Assembly (NCBI RefSeq): GCF_015351765.1
Contig: NZ_JADKQA010000005.1
Span: 62,001-126,000, forward strand
Length of the DNA: 64,000 bases
Reading direction: 5' to 3'
DNA from: Clostridium vitabionis
GTDB taxonomy: Bacteria > Bacillota > Clostridia > Lachnospirales > Lachnospiraceae
Position 1 is the first letter of the stretch. Every line of letters starts with the position of its first letter. A model generated the notes under the pieces. It did not search any database, had not been told where the DNA came from, and saw only the letters and a program-made list of their open reading frames with translations. Positions 1 through 8,686 of this stretch are shown piece after piece. The translations under genes and the position numbers were made by a program.

Positions 1-725
1 CCGCCAGGTGCCTGATCCCCCATCTCGGACGGCGCCACGCCGCCAAGGGATTCAGCCCCTATATCGGACGGCGCCATGCCGCCGCAGATATCCGCGCCGA
101 TGAGGGCTGTGCCGGGAAGAAACCCGCCGAGAAACGCGGTAAGCTCCCAAAACGCCAGATCCCCCTGGTCCCAGTTGGTGACCAGGTCTTCCTTCCGCAG
201 AATATCCTCGTCCACCGAGAGATAGAGCGGAAGGTTATTTTTTTGTGCCCGAAAGGCCCGGCGGCGCTCCGGGCAGCGGAATTGCTCCATCGGGAGAAAA
301 TGCACCCGGGTGAGATCCAGGTCCCCCGCGCTCTCCGCGAGCATGCGCTCCGGCGGCCCGGCGAGATAAACCTCCCGCACCATCGGATCCCGGCAGAGCA
401 CCTGGCGCAGCCAGCTGCCGCAGGTCAGGAGGTCATCGCCGAATGCCGGACGCTGGAGGTCGGTGTGGTGATCCAGCATCAGCAGGTCATACGGCTCCGA
501 GATCATGGAGGTGAACAGGCGGCTCAGGTAATGATAATTGCCGTCCCCGATCAGGTGAATCCCGGAAGGACCGCGCGGGGAGAGACTTTCCCGGAGAACC
601 TCCTCCGCCTCCGGATCAAGGAAGCCGCGGACCCCCGTGAGATCCTCAAAATCCAGCACCTCGGCACCGGAAAACCGCTCCGGGCGGTACATATGTTGAA
701 AATCCAGAACCAGCACATCGCCCAT
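1..725 (-). CDS. Arginase-like (ureohydrolase superfamily) protein, C-terminus cut by window edge
   Basis: The reading frame starts at the ATG at 725, six bases after the stop of the GH13 gene, and runs off the left edge, so the C-terminus is missing. Visible motifs fit the ureohydrolase fold: GDGNYHYLS for the first metal ligand (usually GGDH), LLMLDHHTDL for the DAHxD motif, and LSVDEDIL for the SxDxDxxD motif. The protein therefore probably binds metal, but arginase, agmatinase, formiminoglutamase or a non-catalytic relative cannot be told apart. Near the cut end a 13-residue unit GG(M/V)APS(D/E) is repeated, matching a 39-bp DNA repeat at 22-44 and 61-83. Likely co-transcribed with the GH13 gene. 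Confidence 0.6.
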   Translation of the reverse strand, partial: MGDVLVLDFQHMYRPERFSGAEVLDFEDLTGVRGFLDPEAEEVLRESLSPRGPSGIHLIGDGNYHYLSRLFTSMISEPYDLLMLDHHTDLQRPAFGDDLLTCGSWLRQVLCRDPMVREVYLAGPPERMLAESAGDLDLTRVHFLPMEQFRCPERRRAFRAQKNNLPLYLSVDEDILRKEDLVTNWDQGDLAFWELTAFLGGFLPGTALIGADICGGMAPSDIGAESLGGVAPSEMGDQAPG

Positions 726-731
726 GGCCGG

Positions 732-2042
732 TCAAAACGGCTGGAGCAGCCAGGAGGCGTAGGGCGGCATGACCAGTCCGCCGCCGAAGTCCACGACGGT
801 GCCGGTGATGAGATCCCTCGCCCGCCCTGCCTGGGCGTCAAAGTGGGCATGGTATTCCTCCCCGCACGCATTGACCGCGACAAGCACACGATCCCCGTCC
901 TCGGTGCGGCGGTCAAAAATCAGCTGGCGGTTCGTGAGAAGCCGCTGCTCGATCGAGCCGTACTGCAGGGCTCTCGAGCCGGAAAATGCCTTCGCGCAGC
1001 CGGCGATGTGATCTGTGAGGTCATTCCACTCCGGCCTCTCGAAGTGCGGGCGGAGCGCCGGATCCCCCTGCGACTTGTCCGCCTTCACTCCCCACTCACT
1101 TCCGTAATATATGATCGGAATCCCCGGCATGCCGAACAGGAGCGTGTACGCCGGCTTTAATTGCTCCGGATTGGTGAGGATGCTCGCGAACCGGGATACA
1201 TCGTGATTGTCCGCGAAATTCAGCAGATGCCTTCCCCGGTAAAGGCACCAGGGTTCACTGCCGTACTGCCGGAGGAGGGAGTGCATGATCTCAAACATAT
1301 TCATGCTGTTGAAGGAGGAATAAAGCCCCTTGTAGCACTCATAATTGGTCGCTGAGTGGCAGAGATCATCCCCCATAATCTGGCGGTAATCCCCGCCGAT
1401 CATCTCTCCGACGAGGAAGAAATCTTCCTTCCAGGCGGAAGTCTCCCGGCGGAGGCGGCGAATAAACTCCGGATCCAGAAGATAAGCCACATCCAGCCTC
1501 AGCCCGTCGATGTCAAATTCCTCGATCCACTGCTTCACACAGCCCAGCAGGTAATCCGTGACCGCCGGGTTCCGGAGATTGAGCCGGACGAGGTCATAAT
1601 TTCCCTCCCAGCCCTCGTACCAGAGGCCGTCGCCGCAGGGCGAATCGCCGCCGAAATTGATGTTGAACCAATCCTTATAGGGGGAATTCTCGCGGTTCCG
1701 GAGAACATCCTGAAAACCGAAAAAGCCGCGGCCGACATGGTTAAAGACGCCGTCGATCACCACGCGGATGCCGGCGGCATGGAGCTGGTCCACCACCTGC
1801 CGGAAATCGGCGTTATTTCCCAGCCGGACATCGATCTTCCGATAATCCCTTGTATTATAGCCGTGGGTATCCGACTCAAAAACCGGGCCGAAATAGACCG
1901 CGCCGACACCGAGCTTGATGAGATGCGGGATCCAGTCAGTCACCTGCAGAATCCGATGCGCCTCCACTCCGTCATTTTCAAACGGCGCACCGCAGAAACC
2001 CAGCGGGTAAATCTGATAAAACACTCGCTCATAAGCCCACAT
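732..2042 (-). CDS. Alpha-amylase family (GH13) glycosidase, cyclomaltodextrinase/alpha-glucosidase type
   Basis: A 436-residue GH13 enzyme that should hydrolyse alpha-1,4 links in maltodextrins. There is no signal peptide, so it acts in the cytoplasm. The catalytic set is visible: nucleophile D184 in GLRLDVA, acid/base E213 in VGEM and transition-state D281 in NHDVSR; region I is DGVFNHVG near 97-104. The N-terminus starts almost directly with the barrel (VFYQIYPLGF), without the long N-terminal domain of neopullulanases. The start has a good ribosome binding site (GGAAGGG). A TATAAT box on the minus strand lies at 2083-2088, with no convincing -35. The arginase-like gene follows after six bases. 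Confidence 0.88.
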   Translation of the reverse strand: MWAYERVFYQIYPLGFCGAPFENDGVEAHRILQVTDWIPHLIKLGVGAVYFGPVFESDTHGYNTRDYRKIDVRLGNNADFRQVVDQLHAAGIRVVIDGVFNHVGRGFFGFQDVLRNRENSPYKDWFNINFGGDSPCGDGLWYEGWEGNYDLVRLNLRNPAVTDYLLGCVKQWIEEFDIDGLRLDVAYLLDPEFIRRLRRETSAWKEDFFLVGEMIGGDYRQIMGDDLCHSATNYECYKGLYSSFNSMNMFEIMHSLLRQYGSEPWCLYRGRHLLNFADNHDVSRFASILTNPEQLKPAYTLLFGMPGIPIIYYGSEWGVKADKSQGDPALRPHFERPEWNDLTDHIAGCAKAFSGSRALQYGSIEQRLLTNRQLIFDRRTEDGDRVLVAVNACGEEYHAHFDAQAGRARDLITGTVVDFGGGLVMPPYASWLLQPF

Positions 2043-2224
2043 AAAGCATCCCTTCCTTTCTGTCTGTCCGGATAGATACTCAATTATAACACATCGAGGC
2101 TATTTTTAGACATCATCTTACGATCTGTCAAGTTTTATTTTCCCCGGTTTCATTTTTTTTCCACCGTGCTATCATTATACCACAGAGACATCCTTGAAAG
2201 CTTTGCATGACAGGAAGGAATCCA

Positions 2225-2992
2225 ATGAACGGGAAATACCTGAATGATATCTGCGTTTTTGACTCCGGCGCCGGCGGGATCAGCGTCCTCCGGGAGATCA
2301 CCCGGCTGCTGCCCCATGAGGATATCGTCTATTTCGGCGACTCCGCAAATGCCCCCTACGGCAGCCGGACGAAGGAGGAGGTCCGGGAACTGACCCTCAA
2401 CGCCATCCGGCATTTTGTGGATGAGGGCGTGAAGGCCTGTGTCATCGCCTGCAACACGGCGACCAGCGCTGCCGCGCCGCTGCTCCGGTCGACATTTTCC
2501 ATCCCGATCATCGGGGTGGAGCCGGCGGTCAAGCCTGCCGTCCTCGCCGGACACCGGCGGATTCTGGTCATGGCGACCGAGATGACCCTCCGCCTGGAAA
2601 AATTCCACCGTCTCGCGGAAAAGTACGGAAAGGGCGCCGAGATCATCCCCGTGCCGGGGATCGGCGTCGTCGAGGAGATCGAGGCGGGGCGGACGGACAC
2701 TCCGGAATTTCACGAGCTCCTGGAAAATCTCCTCGGCCGCTACCGCGGCAGGGTAGATGCCGTTGTCCTCGGCTGCACCCATTACCCCTTCATCCGGCGG
2801 CAGATTGCGGAGGTTCTCGGCAACATCCCTTTCTACGACGGCGGGGAGGGAACCGCACGCGAACTCAAACGCCGGCTTGATGAGAACGGCATCCTGTCGG
2901 CCAGGGACAGGGATGGCCGGGTCATCTTCCTCTCCAGCCGGAACACGCCGGAGGAAATCGCCCTCTACCGGAAATTTTACGGCATGCCGTGA
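2225..2992 (+). CDS. murI: Glutamate racemase
   Basis: Converts L-glutamate to D-glutamate for peptidoglycan. Motifs: FDSGAGG at the N-terminus, the first catalytic cysteine in CNTATSAAAPLL and the second in GCTHYPF, both in family context. An ATG at 2207 is also in frame, but AGGAAGG lies just ahead of the ATG at 2225, giving a 255-residue protein that begins MNGKYLNDICVFDSG; that start is preferred. It is divergent from the GH13 gene across about 180 bp. Confidence 0.93.
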   Translation: MNGKYLNDICVFDSGAGGISVLREITRLLPHEDIVYFGDSANAPYGSRTKEEVRELTLNAIRHFVDEGVKACVIACNTATSAAAPLLRSTFSIPIIGVEPAVKPAVLAGHRRILVMATEMTLRLEKFHRLAEKYGKGAEIIPVPGIGVVEEIEAGRTDTPEFHELLENLLGRYRGRVDAVVLGCTHYPFIRRQIAEVLGNIPFYDGGEGTARELKRRLDENGILSARDRDGRVIFLSSRNTPEEIALYRKFYGMP

Positions 2993-3095
2993 GCCTTTCT
3001 GAAATTTCTATGAACTTGTAGCATTCGCCCGGCAGATGCTTTATAGTGAAGATGGAACAATTTGTCTGTATTTTCGTTCATGAATAAAGAGAGGG

Positions 3096-3614
3096 ATGAT
3101 GACGTTGCGCTTATCTGATGAGACAGTCCTTTTTGCCAGGGAGCACAGCGAGATTACGGAGAATCCGGCTTACCGGAGGCTCGCGCAGATTCCGCGCCAC
3201 GGCTGCACCAATACCTACGACCACAGCATCCGCGTTGCCTATCTCGCGGAAAAGATGGCACCGAAGCTCGGCGTAGATCCTGAGAGTGCTGCCCGGGTCG
3301 GCTTTCTGCACGATTTCTGCTTCGTCAATTACCACGAGGCAGGACATGAGGATCACGAAGGCCTGTACTGCTTCTACCACCCGGTGGAAGCGGTGGAGAA
3401 CTCCGAGCTCTACCATTATGAGCTGACCGAAGTGGAGAAGAAGGCTATCCGCTGCCACATGTTCCCGCTGGCGACTTCCGTCCCGACCAGCCGTCTGGCC
3501 TGTGTCCTGACGCTGTCCGACAAGATCGTCGCCACCTACGAATCCGCCTGCAACCTGGCATCCGCAGCAAACCGCGTGAAACTATTATTTCATCACCTCG
3601 TTGCCGAGGGATAA
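3096..3614 (+). CDS. HD-domain phosphohydrolase-like protein
   Basis: A 172-residue single-domain HD protein. Metal-binding residues are visible: H in TYDHSIRV, HD in FLHDF, a downstream H in RCHMF and D in LSDKI, so the domain is probably an active metal-dependent phosphohydrolase. The substrate is unknown; small HD proteins of this kind act on nucleotides or nucleotide signals. Tandem ATGs at 3096 and 3099 follow GAGAGGG. It is monocistronic, with a hairpin right after the stop. Confidence 0.75.
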   Translation: MMTLRLSDETVLFAREHSEITENPAYRRLAQIPRHGCTNTYDHSIRVAYLAEKMAPKLGVDPESAARVGFLHDFCFVNYHEAGHEDHEGLYCFYHPVEAVENSELYHYELTEVEKKAIRCHMFPLATSVPTSRLACVLTLSDKIVATYESACNLASAANRVKLLFHHLVAEG

Positions 3615-3618
3615 AGCA

Positions 3619-3649
3619 AACGGCATCCGGCATCTGTCCGGGTGCCGTT
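3619..3649 (+). terminator. Hairpin terminator after the HD gene
   Basis: AACGGCATCCGG pairs with CCGGGTGCCGTT across a 7-nt loop, with one G-T pair. It lies 4 nt after the stop codon. The following tract is only moderately T-rich, so termination may be partial. Confidence 0.6.
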
Positions 3650-3713
3650 CCTTATGCCTGTCCGGTGTATGCTGGGGGCTGAACAGCAGGCATTCCTTTT
3701 CTGCTTACTTCTT

Positions 3714-3753
3714 AAGAATTATTCTTGACAATATTTTAGCAATGATAGATGAT
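3714..3753 (+). promoter_or_regulatory. Promoter with palindrome for the NifU-like/GGGtGRT operon
   Basis: TTGACA at 3725-3730 and GATGAT at 3748-3753 are 17 bp apart. A perfect 13-bp palindrome, AAGAATTATTCTT (3714-3726), overlaps the -35 box, which is a plausible repressor site. The palindrome is seen; a regulator (for example an Fe-S sensing Rrf2 protein) is only a guess. Confidence 0.5.
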
Positions 3754-3824
3754 AGTCATGTGAATTTTCAATCCGAGTTATTATTCACAGGGGCAGTTAT
3801 GCCCAGATTTCAGGAGGGAAACCT

Positions 3825-4517
3825 ATGACTTATTCGAGTGAAGTAACCAATATGTGCCCTGTTACCCAGGGTGTACATCATGGTGCCGCTCCGATTCCGG
3901 AGGAGGCAAAATGGGTACAGTCCAGGGAAATCAAGGATATCTCCGGATATACCCACGGTGTCGGCTGGTGCGCTCCCCAGCAGGGTGCCTGCAAGCTCTC
4001 GCTGAACGTTAAGAACGGTATCATCCAGGAAGCCCTGATTGAGACCATCGGATGTTCCGGCATGACCCACTCCGCCGCCATGGCCGCGGAGATTCTCCCG
4101 GGTCTTACCGTTCTCGAAGCCCTGAACACGGACCTTGTCTGTGATGCGATCAACACCGCCATGCGCGAGCTGTTCCTGCAGATCGCCTACGGACGCTCCC
4201 AGAGCGCATTTTCCGAGGACGGCCTTCAGATCGGCGCAGGCCTTGAGGATCTCGGCAAGGGCAACCGTTCCATGATCGGCACCACCTACGGGACGCTCTC
4301 CAAGGGTCCCCGCTACCTGGAGCTTACTGACGGCTACATCACGGATCTCGCCCTCGATGAGAATGACGAAATCATCGGATACAAGTTCGTAAACTTCGGC
4401 AAGATGATGGACTTCATCAAGGCCGGCGACGACGCCAACGCGGCACTGAAGAAGGCCTCCGGCCAGTACGGACGCTGCGACGACGCTGTCCGCTTCATTG
4501 ATCCGCGCAAACAGTGA
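3825..4517 (+). CDS. NifU-like iron-sulfur cluster assembly scaffold protein (partner of GGGtGRT protein)
   Basis: A 230-residue protein with NifU/IscU-type cysteines in GVGWCAPQQGACK (about residues 46-58) and IGCSGMTHS (about 84-92), consistent with an Fe-S cluster scaffold. An AGGAGGG ribosome binding site precedes the start. It is followed 18 bp later by the GGGtGRT gene; these two are a recurring pair in Clostridia. The C-terminal half (about 150-230) is not standard IscU. The biochemical role of the pair is not known to me. Confidence 0.75.
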   Translation: MTYSSEVTNMCPVTQGVHHGAAPIPEEAKWVQSREIKDISGYTHGVGWCAPQQGACKLSLNVKNGIIQEALIETIGCSGMTHSAAMAAEILPGLTVLEALNTDLVCDAINTAMRELFLQIAYGRSQSAFSEDGLQIGAGLEDLGKGNRSMIGTTYGTLSKGPRYLELTDGYITDLALDENDEIIGYKFVNFGKMMDFIKAGDDANAALKKASGQYGRCDDAVRFIDPRKQ

Positions 4518-4535
4518 TAGAGGGAGGACGAAGAG

Positions 4536-5555
4536 ATGGCATTATTTGAATCATACGAGAGAAGAGAAAAGCAGATTCTTGCCAAGCTCAATGAGTACGG
4601 CATCAGCTCTATCGAGGAGGCGAAGAAGATCACCGAGGACGCCGGCCTTGATGTCTATCACATGGTTGAGCACATTCAGCCGATCTGCTTTGAGAACGCA
4701 AAATGGGCATACACCGTAGGCGCGGCAATCGCCATCAAGAAGGGATGCCGCCGCGCGGCTGATGCCGCGGCAGCCATCGGTGAAGGCCTCCAGTCCTTCT
4801 GCATTCCGGGTTCCGTCGCTGACCGCAGAAATGTCGGCCTTGGCCACGGCAACCTCGGCAAGATGCTCCTCGAGGAGGACACCGAGTGCTTCTGCTTCCT
4901 GGCCGGACATGAATCCTTCGCCGCCGCTGAGGGCGCGATCGGCATCGCCGAGAAGGCCAACAAGGTCCGCAAAAAGCCGCTCCGCGTTATCCTGAACGGC
5001 CTCGGCAAGGACGCCGCACAGATCATTTCCCGTGTCAACGGCTTCACCTACGTGGAGACCAAGTATGACTACGCTACCGGCGAGCTCAAGGAAGTGTTCC
5101 GCAAGTGCTATTCCAAGAACCCGGACAGCCCGCGCGCGAAGGTAAACTGCTACGGCGCGAACGATGTCCAGGAAGGCGTTGCCATCATGTGGCATGAGAA
5201 CGTGGATATCTCGATCACCGGCAACTCCACGAACCCGACCCGCTTCCAGCACCCGGTTGCCGGCACCTACAAGAAGGAACGCCTTGAGGCAGGCAAGAAG
5301 TACTTCTCTGTTGCCTCCGGCGGCGGCACAGGCCGTACCCTTCACCCGGACAACATGGCAGCAGGCCCTGCTTCCTACGGCATGACGGACACCATGGGCC
5401 GTATGCACTCCGACGCCCAGTTCGCAGGTTCCTCCTCCGTTCCGGCGCACGTGGAGATGATGGGTCTCATCGGCATGGGCAACAACCCGATGGTCGGCGC
5501 AACCGTGTCTGTTGCGGTTTCTGTTGAGGAAGCGGCAAGAGCCGGGAAGTTCTGA
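4536..5555 (+). CDS. GGGtGRT family protein
   Basis: A 339-residue cytoplasmic protein containing the family signature SGGGTGRTLHPDN near residue 263. It is recognisable by name but its function is unknown. Conserved-looking cysteines occur in PICFENAKW, SFCIPGS, ECFCFLAG and RKCYSK, so a bound Fe-S cluster or metal is possible. It forms a two-gene operon with the NifU-like scaffold upstream, which suggests the scaffold serves this protein. Confidence 0.85.
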   Translation: MALFESYERREKQILAKLNEYGISSIEEAKKITEDAGLDVYHMVEHIQPICFENAKWAYTVGAAIAIKKGCRRAADAAAAIGEGLQSFCIPGSVADRRNVGLGHGNLGKMLLEEDTECFCFLAGHESFAAAEGAIGIAEKANKVRKKPLRVILNGLGKDAAQIISRVNGFTYVETKYDYATGELKEVFRKCYSKNPDSPRAKVNCYGANDVQEGVAIMWHENVDISITGNSTNPTRFQHPVAGTYKKERLEAGKKYFSVASGGGTGRTLHPDNMAAGPASYGMTDTMGRMHSDAQFAGSSSVPAHVEMMGLIGMGNNPMVGATVSVAVSVEEAARAGKF

Positions 5556-5561
5556 TTTCCC

Positions 5562-5596
5562 GGGGCGGGATCCGCGAAACCGGCGGCTCCCGCCCC
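5562..5596 (+). terminator. GC-rich hairpin after the GGGtGRT gene
   Basis: GGGGCGGGA (5562-5570) pairs with TCCCGCCCC (5588-5596) six bases after the stop codon. There is no T-run, so it may act together with the bidirectional hairpin at 5694-5754. Confidence 0.5.
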
Positions 5597-5617
5597 GCAC
5601 AGCCGCATCATGGACGA

Positions 5618-5691
5618 GCAGATTTGCTAAGCTCGAACTGCGCTTTCGCTTGTCCTCGTTAAGCGGCTGGTTATATCGTTAAGTGCTCTGC
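5618..5691 (+). repeat. Dispersed intergenic repeat, copy A
   Basis: Shares GCTAAG-TCGAACTGCGCTT-CGCTTGT-CTC and the end GTTAAGTGCTCTGC with copies at 14126-14309 and 59838-59949. This is the shortest copy and lacks the central AAGCAAATTTGCATAGCTCG segment. It lies directly beyond the terminator of coaX, as the other copies lie beyond terminators of minus-strand genes. Confidence 0.75.
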
Positions 5692-5693
5692 GT

Positions 5694-5754
5694 AAAAAAA
5701 CAGACAGCTCAGAACCTGTCCTCTCCTGAGGGCCGCTCCGGGCTGTCTGTTTTG
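5694..5754. terminator. Bidirectional terminator between GGGtGRT gene and coaX
   Basis: CAGACAGC (5701-5708) pairs with GCTGTCTG (5742-5749). An A-run on the left and TTTTG on the right give a U-tract in both directions, fitting the convergent genes. Confidence 0.7.
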
Positions 5755-5822
5755 TTCTCTATGCCTGTTTTCTTCTCTGCCGACGACGGGCGCAGTTCAT
5801 GACCTTCCATCTGCTTACCCAT

Positions 5823-6587
5823 TCAGCGGTTCATCTCATAGAGCTTCAACAGGCCTTTCAGCATCAGGTCGTCATCATAGATCACCTTGCGCCGGCAGTA
5901 CGGGGTGACAAATTTCGCCAGCCCGCCGGTGACAATGACCGATGCCTTCTGGCCAAGTTCTTCCTCGATCCGGTCAGCGCACCCGTCGATCATCGCCGCG
6001 TTGCTGTAAATGATGCCGGCGTGCATACACTCGACCGTATTTTTCCCGATCAGGCGCTCGGGCTCGGTGATATCCAGGGCCGGAAGCTGTGCTGCCCTCG
6101 CCGAGAGGGCGTCCAGGGAAGTCCTCATGCCCGGGATAATCATGCCGCCGATATAGTTGCGGTCGCGGTCCACACAGGTCACCGTGGTCGCCGTGCCCAG
6201 GTCAACAATGATCACCGGAGGTTCGGCCTCCGTCAGCGCCCCAACGGCGCCGACAATCAGATCCGCCCCCACCGTCTCCGGCCGGTCCATTTTTACCCGG
6301 ATTCCGGTCTTTAGGCTGATGCCGGCGACCATCACCGGCACATGAAGGAGCTCCTCCACCGCCTGCTTCAGGTAGCCAGTCACCTGCGGCACAACGGAGC
6401 ACAGGATCGCGCCGTCGATCTGTTTTCCGGGAATCCGGTTCAGGTCGAGGATATTTTTCAGAAGAATCGCATACTCCATATCCGTCTTTGACCGGTCTGT
6501 GGTCACACGGCGGATCCAGTAGGTTCTCTCCATGTCGATACAGCCGATGACAATATTCGAATTGCCAATATCCATCGCAAGCAGCAT
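5823..6587 (-). CDS. coaX: Type III pantothenate kinase
   Basis: Phosphorylates pantothenate, the first committed step to coenzyme A. The length of 254 residues is typical. Motifs: DIGNSNIVIG at the N-terminus (phosphate loop), GADLIVGAVGA, the catalytic-loop region IVDLGTATTVTCVD and GGMIIPGM. It lies 27 bp after the ECF S-component gene, which itself follows coaBC, so uptake, phosphorylation and the later CoA steps are clustered. Confidence 0.95.
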   Translation of the reverse strand: MLLAMDIGNSNIVIGCIDMERTYWIRRVTTDRSKTDMEYAILLKNILDLNRIPGKQIDGAILCSVVPQVTGYLKQAVEELLHVPVMVAGISLKTGIRVKMDRPETVGADLIVGAVGALTEAEPPVIIVDLGTATTVTCVDRDRNYIGGMIIPGMRTSLDALSARAAQLPALDITEPERLIGKNTVECMHAGIIYSNAAMIDGCADRIEEELGQKASVIVTGGLAKFVTPYCRRKVIYDDDLMLKGLLKLYEMNR

Positions 6588-6614
6588 GGCGATACCTCTC
6601 TTTGAAAAATCAGG

Positions 6615-7271
6615 TCAGACCGTGACAGCCTTATGCGCGCCGCGAATCTCCGCAGGATGCATGAGCCTTGCCTTGACGAGCGCAGTCGCGACCAGGGCGG
6701 TAATCACAGTCGCCGAGAACATCTCAACGACGGCATTGATGCCGACAAAGGCGCAGATGAAGGCAATGATATTCCTGCCGCCGATCAGGTTCTGCATGTA
6801 CTCCGTGTTGCCGAAAAGCAGCACCAGCATCGACATAAAGAACAGCGTATTCAGGAATGCCGCAAAGAAGCCGGTCACCGCGCTGGCAAGATGCAGGGAT
6901 CCCCGTCTTGCGCGGATCAGCTGGAAAATATACCCGAGAAGCAGGCCGTCAAGGGCTCTCGGGACAAAGCGCTGGATAAAGGCAAGGAAGGGATTGATCT
7001 GGAAAAGGATGGCGCCCATCGCGCTGACGCCGCCGACCCCGATACACTGCAGGAAGCTGGTGAGGCCGAAGACCGATCCGGTGATCAGGCCGCCGACAGG
7101 GCCGAGCGCGATCGCGGTGATCGCCACGGGGATCATATTGAAGCTGATCGCCAGCGGACCGATATTCAGGTAGCCCAGCGGTGTGTAGGCCATGAGCAGC
7201 AGAACGCCGGTCATCATGCCCAGAAGGACGAGATTTGTGGTTGTGATGGTTTTTTGCTTTTCTGTTTTCAT
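6615..7271 (-). CDS. ECF transporter S component, probably pantothenate-specific (PanT-like)
   Basis: A 218-residue membrane protein with about six hydrophobic segments and the S-component architecture that pairs with the shared EcfT/EcfA module, which is not in this window. Specificity is inferred from position between coaBC and coaX. The start follows AAAGGAGAAAAA. It has its own promoter and a structured leader (7272-7475), so it may be controlled separately from coaBC. The last about 12 residues are polar and lie outside the membrane. Confidence 0.8.
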   Translation of the reverse strand: MKTEKQKTITTTNLVLLGMMTGVLLLMAYTPLGYLNIGPLAISFNMIPVAITAIALGPVGGLITGSVFGLTSFLQCIGVGGVSAMGAILFQINPFLAFIQRFVPRALDGLLLGYIFQLIRARRGSLHLASAVTGFFAAFLNTLFFMSMLVLLFGNTEYMQNLIGGRNIIAFICAFVGINAVVEMFSATVITALVATALVKARLMHPAEIRGAHKAVTV

Positions 7272-7475
7272 TTTTTCTCCTTTGTTATCGCTCCTCCATC
7301 AGAAGGATGCCATACGGGATGAGAGCCTCATGCGGGCGGCACAAAACGCCTCTCCGCACATCTCTCCGGAAAGGGTCTCCCTTTCCCATGATCGGGATCT
7401 TGCCCCGATGCCGCCGGCTTTCTGCCGTGCGGCTCGGATACTCCCTTATCTTAACGCAAATTTGACAAAATTCAA
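7272..7475 (-). promoter_or_regulatory. Promoter and structured leader of the ECF S-component gene; riboswitch-like
   Basis: On the minus strand TTGAAT (7475-7470) and TAAGAT (7453-7448) are 16 bp apart, so transcripts would start near 7441 and carry a leader of about 170 nt. Within it CCGCAC (7432-7427) pairs with GTGCGG (7359-7354) and encloses three hairpins: CGGC/GCCG (7427-7415, sharing one base with the outer helix), ATCGGG/CCCGAT (7409-7391) and GGAAAGGG/CCCTTTCC (7386-7368). A further small hairpin ATGAG/CTCAT lies nearer the gene. I do not recognise a known riboswitch class. A ligand is not shown; pantothenate or CoA would be the guess from the neighbours. Confidence 0.5.
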
Positions 7476-8686
7476 TTGTTAATTTCTGAATTTCTGTTGA
7501 TTTTGCGGGCAACCCGGCTGAGAATCTCGAAAGCCACCTCGTCCTTGCTCATGAGCGGCAGCTCCGTCTCCCCGTCCGCGGTGATCAGGGTGACCACGTT
7601 GGTATCTGTGCCAAATCCCGCCCCGGCCGTCTTGAGGTTATTGGCCACAATCATGTCCAGATGTTTCCGGGCAAGCTTTCTCCGGGAATTCTCCAGGACA
7701 TTCTCGGTCTCCATGGAAAATCCGCAGAGAAACTGGTCCGCCCTCCGGTGATCCCCGAGATACTGGAGGATGTCATCGGTTCTCTCCAGCGGGATGGCGA
7801 GGCCGCCGTCCTTCTTGTGGATCTTCTCCGAGGCAACCTCCGCCGGCCGGTAATCCGCAACGGCGGCAGCCTTGATGATGGCGTCCATCTCCCCAGCGCG
7901 CGAGGTAACCTCGCGGAACATCTCCTTCGCGGAGACGATCTCAACCGTATGGACGAACCTGGGCTTCGGAAGATCCGTCTTTCCGGTCACCAGCGTCACC
8001 TCCGCCCCCCGCCCCGCGGCTGCGCGGGCAATGGCATAGCCCATTTTCCCCGTGGAATGGTTGGTGATATAACGGACGGGGTCAATGGCCTCCCGCGTGG
8101 GGCCGGCGGTGACCAGGACCTTCATGCCGGCCATATCCTTCGGATAAGCGATCTCCTGCTCAAGATACTCCAGAAGCTCGGCGGGCTCGGGCATTTTCCC
8201 CTCACCGGTGTCGCCGCAGGCAAGATACCCCGAATTGGGGCGGATAACCTTCATCCCGTAGTGCTCCAGCCGGCGCAGGTTGTCCTGGACGATGGGATTG
8301 TGGAACATTCTGGTGTTCATCGCCGGGGAGACAAGGATCGGGCAGGTGCAGGCGAGGATCGTTGTGGTCAGCATATCATCGGCGATCCCGGCGGCCATCT
8401 TGCCGATCACATCCGCCGAGGCCGGGGCGACCAGGACAATGTCCGCCTTCTTGGCGAGTGAAACATGCTCCACGCTGAATTCAAAGTTCCGGTCGAAGGT
8501 ATCAATCAGGCACTTATTGCCGGTCAGCGTCTCAAACGTGATCGGTGTAATAAAGTTCACGGCATTTTTTGTCATCAGCACGTGAATGTCGGCGCCCTGC
8601 TTTTTGAGCGCGCTCGCGAGATACGGGATTTTGTATGCGGCAATACTGCCGGTCACACCGAGAAGAACAGTCTTTCCACGAAGCAT
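7472..8686 (-). CDS. coaBC: Bifunctional phosphopantothenoylcysteine decarboxylase / phosphopantothenate-cysteine ligase
   Basis: Makes 4'-phosphopantetheine from phosphopantothenate and cysteine. The N-terminal FMN-dependent CoaC domain (about 1-190) shows GVTGSIAAYK, SPAMNTRMF and the catalytic-cysteine region SGYLACGDTGEG. The C-terminal CoaB domain (about 190-400) shows VTAGPTREAIDPVRYITN, AAVADYRP and the K-x-K-like KIHKK stretch. The length of 404 is normal. It is first in the CoA gene block. Confidence 0.95.
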   Translation of the reverse strand: MLRGKTVLLGVTGSIAAYKIPYLASALKKQGADIHVLMTKNAVNFITPITFETLTGNKCLIDTFDRNFEFSVEHVSLAKKADIVLVAPASADVIGKMAAGIADDMLTTTILACTCPILVSPAMNTRMFHNPIVQDNLRRLEHYGMKVIRPNSGYLACGDTGEGKMPEPAELLEYLEQEIAYPKDMAGMKVLVTAGPTREAIDPVRYITNHSTGKMGYAIARAAAGRGAEVTLVTGKTDLPKPRFVHTVEIVSAKEMFREVTSRAGEMDAIIKAAAVADYRPAEVASEKIHKKDGGLAIPLERTDDILQYLGDHRRADQFLCGFSMETENVLENSRRKLARKHLDMIVANNLKTAGAGFGTDTNVVTLITADGETELPLMSKDEVAFEILSRVARKINRNSEINN

